Shown here: positions 9,377-18,400 of the stretch, piece after piece
Numbering within the stretch: the stretch's first letter is position 1
Layout: each line of letters opens with the position of its first letter
Assembly (NCBI RefSeq): GCF_003958645.1
Contig: NZ_RXLO01000002.1
Coordinates: 124,001-188,000 of the forward strand
From: Chitinophaga rhizosphaerae
GTDB taxonomy: Bacteria; Bacteroidota; Bacteroidia; Chitinophagales; Chitinophagaceae
Length of the DNA stretch: 64,000 bases
Reading direction: 5' to 3'
The notes under the pieces: generated by a model
Databases searched by the model: none
The model's input: the letters and a program-made list of their open reading frames with translations, nothing else
Told to the model about the DNA's origin: nothing
Position numbers and translations under genes: made by a program

Positions 9377-10776
9377 GCCAGCCCGATCTCGAAATGCCGC
9401 GTGGGGATTTCAATATCCTGGAATCCTTTCTTCAGCAGCCAGTCGCGGAATACGGTTTGTACTTCGTATTCACCGTGCACGAGGAAGAGTTTCTTTACGT
9501 CGCGCGGGTTCTGGCAGGCGAGCCACTGGCTCATGTCTTCATAATCGCCGTGCGCGCTCATGGCACGGATGATGCCGACTTCGGCCTTCACTTCATATTT
9601 ATCGCCGTAGATGGAAACTTCGCTGGCACCGCGCATGAGCCGTCCGCCGAGGGATTGCGGTTCGCAATATCCTACGATCAGGATGGTATTTTTCCACTGT
9701 TCGATGTTATTGGCGATGTGATGCTTCACACGGCCAGCTTCCGCCATGCCGGATGCGGAAATGATGACACAGGGCTCCTTGCGGAAGTTGAGCATCTTCG
9801 ATTCCTCCACCGTTTTGATATAGCGAAGCCCGGGGAAACTGAACACGTCTTCGTCCACTTCCAGCAGTTTGGCCACTTTTTTATTGAAGCATTCCGGATG
9901 CGTGCGGGTTACCTGCGTGGCTTCGAGTGACAGCGGGCTGTCCACGAAAAGGTCTACTGGCGGAAGTTTCCCGGCCAGCTGCGCGCGGTTGAGGGCGTAA
10001 AGGATCTCCTGAGTGCGGCCGACGCTGAATGCGGGAATGATCAGTTTCCCTTTCTTCATGACGCAGGTTTCGTGGATGAAGCGCAACAGCTCTTCGTCTG
10101 CCGGCGCGATGTGCGGGTGAAGGGTGCTGCCGTAAGTGGATTCCATGATGATGTAATCCGCCTGCGGGAATTCTTCCGGCGATTTGAGGATGGGATCGCC
10201 ATACCGGCCGATGTCGCCGCTGAAGGTGATGTGCTCCGTCTTCCCGCCTTCCTGCACCCGTAAATGCACACAGGCGCTGCCGATGATGTGGCCGGCGTCC
10301 GTGAAAAGCACTTCCACGTCTTCATCGATCCTGAACCATTCGCCATATTTGACGGGAACGAGCTGATCGATGGCGCGCTTGGCATCTTCGACTTTATACA
10401 GCGGCTCGATGTAAGGTTTGCCTTCGCGGGCGTTCTTTTTGTTCACGTATTTTACATCGTCTTCCTGGATCTCCGCGGAATCGAGCAGGAGGATCTCGGT
10501 AAGGTCCCTGGTGGCCGGCGTGCAATAGATCTTGCCGCTGTAACCCAATTTGCTGAGGCGCGGCACGAGACCGGAATGGTCGATGTGCGCGTGCGACAGT
10601 ACCATAATATCTATTTCTTCGGGGTTGAATCCGAAGTCGAGATTGAGCGGGATGGTTTCCCGCCCCATACCCTGGTACATGCCGCAGTCCAGTAAAATCT
10701 TCAGTCCTTTCTTCAGGGTGATGAGGTGCTTGGACCCCGTCACTGTGCGTGCTGCTCCGTGAAATGCTATTTTCAT
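9373..10776 (-). CDS. MBL-fold beta-CASP ribonuclease-like protein
   Basis: 467 residues. The metallo-beta-lactamase core shows HAHIDHSG near residue 61 and later His/Asp ligands (DAGHIIGSA, SGDIGRYGD). Beta-CASP motifs follow: MESTYGS, PAFSVGRTQE, ISASGMAEAGR and the final SAHGD/VHGE strand. Family members of this length (YSH1/CPSF-73-like bacterial proteins) are RNA endo/exonucleases; the bacterial physiological target is poorly known. ATG 10774-10776 overlaps the stop of the DUF4442 gene by four bases (ATGA), so it is the last cistron of the ppk1 operon. This links RNA processing with polyphosphate synthesis. Confidence 0.88.
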   Translation of the reverse strand: MKIAFHGAARTVTGSKHLITLKKGLKILLDCGMYQGMGRETIPLNLDFGFNPEEIDIMVLSHAHIDHSGLVPRLSKLGYSGKIYCTPATRDLTEILLLDSAEIQEDDVKYVNKKNAREGKPYIEPLYKVEDAKRAIDQLVPVKYGEWFRIDEDVEVLFTDAGHIIGSACVHLRVQEGGKTEHITFSGDIGRYGDPILKSPEEFPQADYIIMESTYGSTLHPHIAPADEELLRFIHETCVMKKGKLIIPAFSVGRTQEILYALNRAQLAGKLPPVDLFVDSPLSLEATQVTRTHPECFNKKVAKLLEVDEDVFSFPGLRYIKTVEESKMLNFRKEPCVIISASGMAEAGRVKHHIANNIEQWKNTILIVGYCEPQSLGGRLMRGASEVSIYGDKYEVKAEVGIIRAMSAHGDYEDMSQWLACQNPRDVKKLFLVHGEYEVQTVFRDWLLKKGFQDIEIPTRHFEIGLA

Positions 10777-11267
10777 GATGATGCTTTTTTAAAACTCCAC
10801 GTAATCCTGAACCGTGCGATCTCCGTTGCGTCTTTGCTTTTGCCCGTCACTTCAACGGTAAGGGCTACGGGTTCGCCGGTTGCTACTGTCTTCGCGATGG
10901 CGTCCCGGATCCGGGTGCCGTCGTTACAGGTAAAATATGTTTTCGATTTTGCTTTTTTAAGGAAGATGCCTTCCATACCCGTTACCAGCATAGACACCTT
11001 TGCCGGAGCGGCATACACGTGCCCCATGGCCAGGATGCCGCTGCTCATTTCCGCGGCCATGGCCAGGCAGGCGAAATACGTGCTGCGGAAGGGATTTTGC
11101 GAAAGCCAGCGGTAAGGCACCGATGTGGTGCAAGATTCTTCCGACGCCGCGCCCGCGCGCACACCGGAAATCCAGGCGCTGGGGAGCTTGTAAAGGAGGA
11201 ACAGGGAAAAACCGAACCGGTTGTTGACCCTGTTGAAGAATGTTGCCGTGCTTCGGGTTGTTGCCAT
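10773..11267 (-). CDS. DUF4442 hotdog-fold protein (PaaI-like thioesterase relative)
   Basis: About 164 residues from ATG 11267, ten bases after the ppk1 stop; an upstream in-frame start at 11300 would overlap ppk1. Motifs fit DUF4442: a segment with PYRWLSQNPFRSTYFACLAM followed by AAEMSSGIL, where hotdog thioesterases carry their active-site helix, and a final beta sheet with VALTVEVTGKS. Activity towards acyl-CoA is plausible but not shown. It is translationally coupled on both sides, to ppk1 and to the beta-CASP nuclease. Confidence 0.75.
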   Translation of the reverse strand: MATTRSTATFFNRVNNRFGFSLFLLYKLPSAWISGVRAGAASEESCTTSVPYRWLSQNPFRSTYFACLAMAAEMSSGILAMGHVYAAPAKVSMLVTGMEGIFLKKAKSKTYFTCNDGTRIRDAIAKTVATGEPVALTVEVTGKSKDATEIARFRITWSFKKASS

Positions 11268-11277
11268 ACCGAGGGTT

Positions 11278-13275
11278 TTACAGTTGCCGGACGTATGCAT
11301 ATGTATCCCGCTGGGCGTTCACTTCGGGGGCACCCGTGTTGCGGGGCACCGGCAGGTTGCGGGCGTCTGCCCCCAATATTACGGCATTTGTGTTATCCGT
11401 CAGCTGCAAATGGATAATATCTTTCAGCTGCCGGCGGTACACGGGGTCGTATATGGGAAAGCATACTTCGATGCGGCGGTGCAGGTTGCGGTTCATCCAG
11501 TCGGCCGAGCCCAGGTACACCCGTTCGCTGCCTCCGTTATGGAATATGAAGACCCGCGCATGTTCCAGGAACCGGTCCACGATCCTGCGCACCCGTATCC
11601 CTTCGCGGGGCACCAGGCAGCAAATGCTCCTTACGATCAGATCGATCTCCACACCCGCGGCTGCCGCGGCATACAGCTCGGCGATCATGCTTTTTTCCTG
11701 CAGGTTGTTCAGCTTGATCGTGATGCGCGCTGGCTTCCCGGCCCGGGCCGCGTCTGCCTCGGCGCGGATCATGGATGTAAACTGGTCTACCAGGTTGAAC
11801 TGCGCCACCAGCAAATGTTCGAAATGCATGAAATTGAATTTCCCCGGGGCAATGCCGGTCTGCATGTAGATGAACAGCAGTTCCAGCTCCTGCGTAATGC
11901 CCTGGTGGCGGGTAAACAGGATATGATCGGCGTAAAAGCGCGCCGTGCTTTCGTTAAAGTTACCCGTGGCCAGCAGGGCCGTATGGTCCCACGAAAAACC
12001 GCGCTTGCGCTTTACGAGGGCCACTTTCGCATGGACCTTCAACCCGGGGATGCTATACAAAATCTTGACACCCGCGGCTTTCATGCGCTTGGCCCATCGG
12101 AGGTTGTTGGCCTCGTCGAACCGGGCTTTCAGTTCCACCATCACCGTTACCTTCTTCCCGTTTTTCGCCGCACTCATGAGCGCATGCACGATGCGGGAGG
12201 TAGACGCCACGCGGTACAGCGTCACGTAAATCTCGCGCACATCGGGGTCGGTGGCGGCTTCGTTGAAATATCGTAAAATGTAGTCGTACGATTGATAGGG
12301 AACGTGCAGCATTTTGTCGCCCGACTGTATCTGGTCGAGCAGGGGCTTGTCCAAATCGATGGCGTGGCAATGCGCGGACGGCATTTTCGGATATTCGAGG
12401 GAAGGATCGGCCGGCAAGGGCAGATCGGAAAGATCGCGGAGATTGTGATATCGCCCGCCCGGCACCATTTCCAGTGCCGCGATCCGGAAATATTCGCCGA
12501 GCTGGTCGCGCAGCGTATCCGGCATGGCGGCATCGAACAGGAATCGCGTGGGAACGCCCATCTGGCGCTGCACGAGCATATCTTCCACTTTCTGCAGGAG
12601 ATGGCCGCTGAATTCGTCCACATCGATCTCCGCATCCCGCGTCACCTTGATACTATATGCCGCCTTGATGCCCACATGCGGGAACAGGGCCCCCAGATGC
12701 TGCCGGACCACGTCATCCATAAATATCACATCGTTGCCAGACAGCCGCAGAAACCGCGGCAGGTGGTCTGACGGGATGTTGACGACACCCGTGCCGCCGT
12801 CTTCCAGGCAAACCACGAGGTACAGTGCATTATTTTCGAGGAACAGTTCCATCGGCTGCCCGAACTGGATGCGCACGGGCTGAAGATAGGCCAGCACGGT
12901 GTTGTAAAAGTAATCGCGGATGGCAGGGAGGTGCTCCGGCGCGGGGGATTCCCCGTAATACAACCGGATCCCTTTCTCCCGCAGTTCCGGCAATACCGAC
13001 TGCGTGAAGATTTGCCCGTATTCGTTCAACTGTCGCGCAATTTCCTGCTGCGCCGCGGCGAGCGCGCCTTTCTCCCCTTCGTGCAAATGATGCAAAGCCA
13101 ACAGCGCCGGCATACGTACCCGGAAAAACTCGTCGAGGTTCGAAGAAAAAATAGAAAGGAATTTCACCCGTTCGTACAAAGGGACCGACGATGCTGCTGC
13201 CATGGAAAGCACGCGGTGATTGAAATACAGCCAGCTCAGGTCGCGGTCGTTCAAGGGTATCGTTTGTTGCTCCAA
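11278..13275 (-). CDS. ppk1: Polyphosphate kinase 1
   Basis: 665 residues, slightly shorter than the E. coli enzyme. The N-terminal region has the PPK1 signature NDRDLSWLYFNHRVL, then FLSIFSSNLDEFFRVRM. The two phospholipase-D-like halves of the catalytic core are present: GLKVHAKVALV holds the phosphorylated His, and ATGNFNESTARFYADHILFT and GSADWMNRNLHRRIEV complete the active site. It makes and breaks polyphosphate from ATP. Start ATG 13275 lies three bases after the stop of the HD/Pycsar-like gene, so the four genes 14517 to 9373 look like one transcription unit. Polyphosphate metabolism may be linked with the HD protein and the nuclease. Confidence 0.95.
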   Translation of the reverse strand: MEQQTIPLNDRDLSWLYFNHRVLSMAAASSVPLYERVKFLSIFSSNLDEFFRVRMPALLALHHLHEGEKGALAAAQQEIARQLNEYGQIFTQSVLPELREKGIRLYYGESPAPEHLPAIRDYFYNTVLAYLQPVRIQFGQPMELFLENNALYLVVCLEDGGTGVVNIPSDHLPRFLRLSGNDVIFMDDVVRQHLGALFPHVGIKAAYSIKVTRDAEIDVDEFSGHLLQKVEDMLVQRQMGVPTRFLFDAAMPDTLRDQLGEYFRIAALEMVPGGRYHNLRDLSDLPLPADPSLEYPKMPSAHCHAIDLDKPLLDQIQSGDKMLHVPYQSYDYILRYFNEAATDPDVREIYVTLYRVASTSRIVHALMSAAKNGKKVTVMVELKARFDEANNLRWAKRMKAAGVKILYSIPGLKVHAKVALVKRKRGFSWDHTALLATGNFNESTARFYADHILFTRHQGITQELELLFIYMQTGIAPGKFNFMHFEHLLVAQFNLVDQFTSMIRAEADAARAGKPARITIKLNNLQEKSMIAELYAAAAAGVEIDLIVRSICCLVPREGIRVRRIVDRFLEHARVFIFHNGGSERVYLGSADWMNRNLHRRIEVCFPIYDPVYRRQLKDIIHLQLTDNTNAVILGADARNLPVPRNTGAPEVNAQRDTYAYVRQL

Positions 13276-13278
13276 TGC

Positions 13279-14517
13279 TTAACCTTTTACCGGGAAAAAT
13301 ATGGCCGCCACCGTGAATGCGATCACGGAAGACACGAGCCCGAACATGAAAGTATTGTACGCCAGGCGCAGCAAGCGGTATTTCCGGCCCAGCACTACGC
13401 CCAGGTTATAGATATCGTGGATCATGTTGCTGTAGAGATAGTCGGTATTTTTGATGATCGTATCCATCCCGGCTTCGTACTCCTTGTACGACATCTGGTG
13501 GAAATTCCCGAAGAACAGGAGATTCGATTTCTTGTTTTTGATATCTTCCTGGGTGAAGCGCCCGCTCGTCACGTTGGGCCGGGTGGCCAGCACGGCGAAC
13601 ACGATCGTGGTGACGCAGGTGGCGAGGAAAAGGACGGCGGGGAAGATGAAGTTGGGATAATCTTCCAGCTTGCGCAGGAGCACAGACAGCAATACCGAAA
13701 TGATGATGGAATTCACCGAGATCATGATATTCGCCTTGGAATCGGCCATGGAGCTCAGGCGGATGTGATTGGTGCCCGTGGTCCGGAACATCGTTTCCAC
13801 ACCGGGTTTCTTCTTTTCGTCCTTCTCCCTGTCTTTCTCTTTCTCCGCTTTCTCCGCTTTTTCCGCTTTCTTCTTTTCCGGCGCGATGCCGATGCTTTCT
13901 TCCATCGCTTCCCGCTGTTTTTCTTCCAGCTTTATTTTCAGTTTTTCGATATTATCTTCCTTTTGCGGATTGAGTAGCGTTCTGGCGTATGCGGTGTGAT
14001 ACTGGTGGGATTCGAGGAACTGGATGCTGGTGCGCGTCCATTCGGCGCTGCTGATTTTTTTGCCGGCGGATAGTTCGGCTTCGGTGCGCAGGAGTTTGTT
14101 CCTTTTGGAGAATTCCTTGCTGCCGAGATGGAAAAGGTCGGCGTCGCACACGATCTGCTCCAGCAGGTTTTTCGGCTGCTGGGGGATTTTGGTGGCGAGC
14201 ACGCAATCTGCCGCCGCGCGGCCCGTAGCTTCGGGGAGACCCTGTTCCTTCGCGAAAGCGATCACCGCATCGGCGCCGGCCGATTCGTGGACCGAGCGTT
14301 CCCCTTCCAGGTACCCCATGTCATGGAACCAGGCCGCCAGCATCACGATGAGCTGGTCCGTCTCCGAAAGCCGGTAATAGGCCGATATCTGGTCGGCCGC
14401 CTGCACTACCTGCCTGGTATGCACGAGATTATGGTATACCAGCACCGGGTCCGGGTGCGATTCGTACTGCCGGGTCACATAGGCTTGCGCGGCTGCTATC
14501 ACTGAACTAATTTCCAT
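13279..14517 (-). CDS. HD-domain protein with Pycsar-type transmembrane effector domain
   Basis: 412 residues. An HD phosphohydrolase domain covers about 20-180 with ligands H33, H65-D66 and D125/D127. A highly charged Lys/Glu linker (187-238) follows. Residues 245-412 resemble the DUF5706/Pycsar membrane effector: SSMADSKANIMISVN leading into helix 263-283, then helices near 289-311 and 388-408. In Pycsar defence, membrane effectors respond to cyclic CMP or UMP; no cyclase is in this window. The HD domain looks catalytically intact, so the protein could degrade a nucleotide signal or sense it. It is the first gene of the ppk1 operon, three bases ahead of ppk1. Domain assignment is by motif reading. 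Confidence 0.75.
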   Translation of the reverse strand: MEISSVIAAAQAYVTRQYESHPDPVLVYHNLVHTRQVVQAADQISAYYRLSETDQLIVMLAAWFHDMGYLEGERSVHESAGADAVIAFAKEQGLPEATGRAAADCVLATKIPQQPKNLLEQIVCDADLFHLGSKEFSKRNKLLRTEAELSAGKKISSAEWTRTSIQFLESHQYHTAYARTLLNPQKEDNIEKLKIKLEEKQREAMEESIGIAPEKKKAEKAEKAEKEKDREKDEKKKPGVETMFRTTGTNHIRLSSMADSKANIMISVNSIIISVLLSVLLRKLEDYPNFIFPAVLFLATCVTTIVFAVLATRPNVTSGRFTQEDIKNKKSNLLFFGNFHQMSYKEYEAGMDTIIKNTDYLYSNMIHDIYNLGVVLGRKYRLLRLAYNTFMFGLVSSVIAFTVAAIFFPVKG

Positions 14518-14588
14518 CTGGTGGTGTATTTACTATATTCCAAATTACGGCATTTTTTGCGTTAATTTTATCCGATAAAGAATGGCTT

Positions 14589-15443
14589 ATGAAGATGTTA
14601 ACTTGCCTGTTGCCGGTTATTCTGTTGCTGTCTTGCCAGCCGGCCGGCCAGAACGATGCCCGGAAACAGACTTCCCCCGAAGGCTACCGGCTCGAACAAT
14701 TCGAACGTTTCAGGGTGCGCGAATCGCTCCAGGAGATCTCCGGCCTCGTGTTCTACCGCGATGAAGCGCATTTCATCGCCAATAACGATGAACAGGGCAA
14801 ACTCTTCCAGGTAGACCTCCGCGCCGCCGCCCCCTACCCTTCCTGGAAGTTCGGCAAAGGCGGTGATTACGAAGAAACCGTGTTCACGGGGAAAGACTGG
14901 TTCGTGCTCAGAAGCAACGGTAGCATGAACCGGGTAGACGGCATGTTCTCCGACTCCGTTTCCGCTACCATCGCGCATTTCCCCCATAACTGGAAACGCG
15001 AGTTCGAAGCGGCGTATTACGACCGCGGAACCGACCGTATCATCGCCATCTGCAAAAACTGCGAAACCGATAAAGGCCAACAGCTAACGAGCGCCTTCAG
15101 CTTCCGGCCCGATTCCATGACCTGGAGCCCCGAGCCCGTGTTCCGCGTTCCGTACGACAGTATCCACGGCCTGAAAGAAGGCCCCGCCAAACACTTCCGC
15201 CCCTCCGGCGCCGCTGTGCATCCTATCGAAAACAGGGTATATATCGTGTCTTCCGTGAACGAATTGCTCGTAATTACCGACCTTCAGGGCAACGTCCTCG
15301 AAACACACCGCCTCCCGCGGAAACATTTCTCCCAGCCCGAAGGCATCACCTTCGCGCCGAACGGCGATATGTACATTTCCAACGAAGGCGACGAAGACCA
15401 TACAGCCGATATTCTCAAGTTCAAATACCATCCCAAAAATTGA
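14589..15443 (+). CDS. SdiA-regulated-like beta-propeller lipoprotein
   Basis: 284 residues. A lipoprotein signal ends in LLLSC, with Cys at about residue 16. The rest reads as a propeller with LQEISGLVFYRDEAHFIANN, GDYEETVF, IIAICKNCE, RPSGAAVHP and QPEGITFAPNGDMYISNEG, matching SdiA-regulated/phytase-like proteins; the last motif is typical of this family. No catalytic claim is made. Its stop TGA (15441-15443) overlaps the start of the next gene, so both products are probably made together: a surface lipoprotein and a large outer-membrane protein. Confidence 0.75.
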   Translation: MKMLTCLLPVILLLSCQPAGQNDARKQTSPEGYRLEQFERFRVRESLQEISGLVFYRDEAHFIANNDEQGKLFQVDLRAAAPYPSWKFGKGGDYEETVFTGKDWFVLRSNGSMNRVDGMFSDSVSATIAHFPHNWKREFEAAYYDRGTDRIIAICKNCETDKGQQLTSAFSFRPDSMTWSPEPVFRVPYDSIHGLKEGPAKHFRPSGAAVHPIENRVYIVSSVNELLVITDLQGNVLETHRLPRKHFSQPEGITFAPNGDMYISNEGDEDHTADILKFKYHPKN

Positions 15444-18400
15444 AATACCTCGCACTCATATTCCTTGCCTGTTTCTCCTTACGCGCCATTGCGCAGGACG
15501 ACAGCATCCAGCAGCGGATCATCCTCATCGGCGACGCCGGCGAAATGCGTAACGGCATCAACCCCGTCGTGGATGCGGTCAGGCGCAACTTCAAGCTCAA
15601 CGAAGGCAGGCACACCGTGCTCTTCCTGGGCGATAACGTATATCCGCTCGGGTTACCAAGCCCCCTGGCGAAGAATTTCTCCGAAGCCCGCGCCACCCTC
15701 GATTACCAGGTGAACCTGGTAAGGGGCACCGCAGCGAAAGGGATTTTCGTACCCGGGAACCACGACTGGTCCAAACACCGGCCAGACGGATGGCGGCAGA
15801 TCCGCAACCAGCAGCAATACATCGATTCGCTGAAACTGCCGAACGTGGATTTCCTGCCGAAAGACGGTTGCCCCGGCCCCCTGGCCGTTCCGTTGGGAGA
15901 CGACGTCATGCTCATCGTGATGGACAGTGAATGGTGGCTCTACCCCGGCGCCAAACCCGGCCTGGAATCTTCCTGCGATCAGAAGACGGAAGACGAAGTG
16001 CTGGCGGAAATCAAGGATATCGCCGCCGCCAATCCCGGTAAACTGCTCGTTTTCGCGGCACACCACCCGCTGCGCAGCCACGGTATCCATGGCGGATATT
16101 ATACCATCAAGCAACATATTTTCCCTTTGACGGACGCCAAACCGTACCTCTACGTACCCATGCCCGTCATCGGCAGCGTGTATCCGCTGGTGCGGGGCGT
16201 GTTCGGCACGCGCGAAGACCTCCCGCACCCCTTGTATAAAAGATTGATCCGCGGGATCGAAGGCGCCATTCCGGCCGATGCGCCCACCGTTTTCGTAGCA
16301 GGCCATGAACATACGTTGCAGCTCATCAACGAAGGCCACCGGTATTTTCTCGTGAGCGGCGCCGGCGCAAAGGATAGTCGCGTGAAACAGGGGCCCGGGT
16401 CCCTGTTCGCCAGTAAATTCTACGGTTATAGCGTGATCACGGTGATGAAGAACGGAAAAGTGAAAGTGGATTTTTATAATGAGAACGACGCTGCGCCCAT
16501 CTTCTCCCATTCCCTTTTCAACCTGAGCGAATATCGCCGCCACCTGGCGCAGGAAGCCGCAAAGCCGACCCCGTCGTCGGTAACGGTGGCCGCCGATCCG
16601 AGGTATGAAAAGGTGAACGGTTTCCACCGGTTCATGCTCGGCGAAAACTACCGGAAAGTCTGGAACACACCGCTGAACTTCCCCGTGATCGACATAGATA
16701 CCGTCAAAGGCGGGCTCAAAGTGACCAAGCGCGGCGGTGGCATGCAAACGCGTTCCCTCCGGCTGGAAGACACTTCCGGCAGGGAATGGGTATTGCGGTC
16801 GCTGGTGAAAAACCCCACGTCCGCCGTTCCCGAGCCGCTGCGGGAGACCTTCGCGCGGGAGATCGTCCAGGATCAGATTTCGGCCTCCAATCCGTATGCA
16901 CCGCTCGTTGTATCGTCTCTCGCCGAAAAAGCCGGCGTTCCGCATACCAACCCGGCTTTCGTGTATTTGCCGGATGACACCGCGCTCGGCATCTTCCGCC
17001 AGGATTTCGCCAACGGTGTATATCTTTTCGAAGAACGCGAGCCCGTTACCGCCAGCAAAACCTACAACACGCTGAAAGTGCTCGAGAAACTGCTCGAAGA
17101 CAATGATAATTCCGTAGACCAAACGGCTGTGCTCCAGGCGCGCCTGCTCGATTTTTTCATAGGCGACTGGGACCGGCACGATGATCAGTGGCGCTGGTGG
17201 GCGGAAACCAAAAAGAAACGGAAAATCTTCAACCCCATCCCCCGCGACCGCGACCAGGCGTTTTTCGTCAATGAAGGCCTCATCCCGCGGATGGCGAGCC
17301 GCGCATGGCTCATGCCCAATATCCAGGGATTCAGGAAAAACATTCCCAACATCAATGGCCTCAATTTCAACCCGCGCTACTTCGATCGCAACTTCCTTTC
17401 CAATCTGCCGGAAGAACAATGGTCGAAGCAATCCGTGGAATTCTCGAAACTGATGACGGATGAAGTGATCGAAGTAGCCGTTCGGCAACTCCCCGATTCC
17501 ATCCGCAAACTGACCGGGCCGATGATGGTGGAAAGGCTGAAGGCAAGACGGGAAATCCTCCGGCAGGAAGCCCTCAAATATTACCGCTTCCTGGCAAAAG
17601 GTGTTGATGTAACCGGTTCGCAGAAAAACGAACAGTTCACCATCGATCGCCTGGAAGGCGGGAAAGTGCGCGTGACATCCCGGAAGATCAGCAAGTCGGG
17701 AGACATCGAGCAAAAGCTTTTCGACCGTACTTTCGATCCCAGACATACCCGCGAAGTGGCGATTTACGGCCTGGGCGGCGAAGACCGGTTCATCCTTACC
17801 GGAGACGGCAATCCGCGCATCCGCGTGCGACTGATCGGCGGGCCTGAAAAGGATACGTATATCGACAGTGTGCCCCGCGGCGGTGGTAAAAAAGCATTGA
17901 TCTACGATCTCAAACAGAAAGAAGACTCCTTCGCCGTGGGCTCCCGGACCGGAATGCGCCGCTCCTCCCACCCGGATGTGGTCCGCTACAACCGGATGGC
18001 CTTTAAATACAAGAAACTCATGCCGCTCGTTACCGGCGGCTTCAACCTCGACGACGGGCTGCTGCTCGGCCTGGGCATGGAATATACCGGCCAGGGGTTC
18101 CGGAAAGATTCCTTCGCCGTTCGCCACCGCTTTACCGGCATGCACGCGCTGGCCACGGAGGCCTGGCAATTCCGGTACGAAGGGCAGTTCAACGACGTTA
18201 TCGGCAAATCGGACCTGCTGCTGCATGGCCTGGCGCGGGCGCCGCATAATACCGTGAACTTTTTCGGGTTCGGCAACGAAACGGAATACGACAAAAACAA
18301 ATCCGACCCGCCGATCCGGTATTACAGGAGCCGGTTCGATTTCTATTCTGCCGAAGTGATGCTGCGCACCAGGGTGGCGCAGAACATCACTTTCGCGGTG

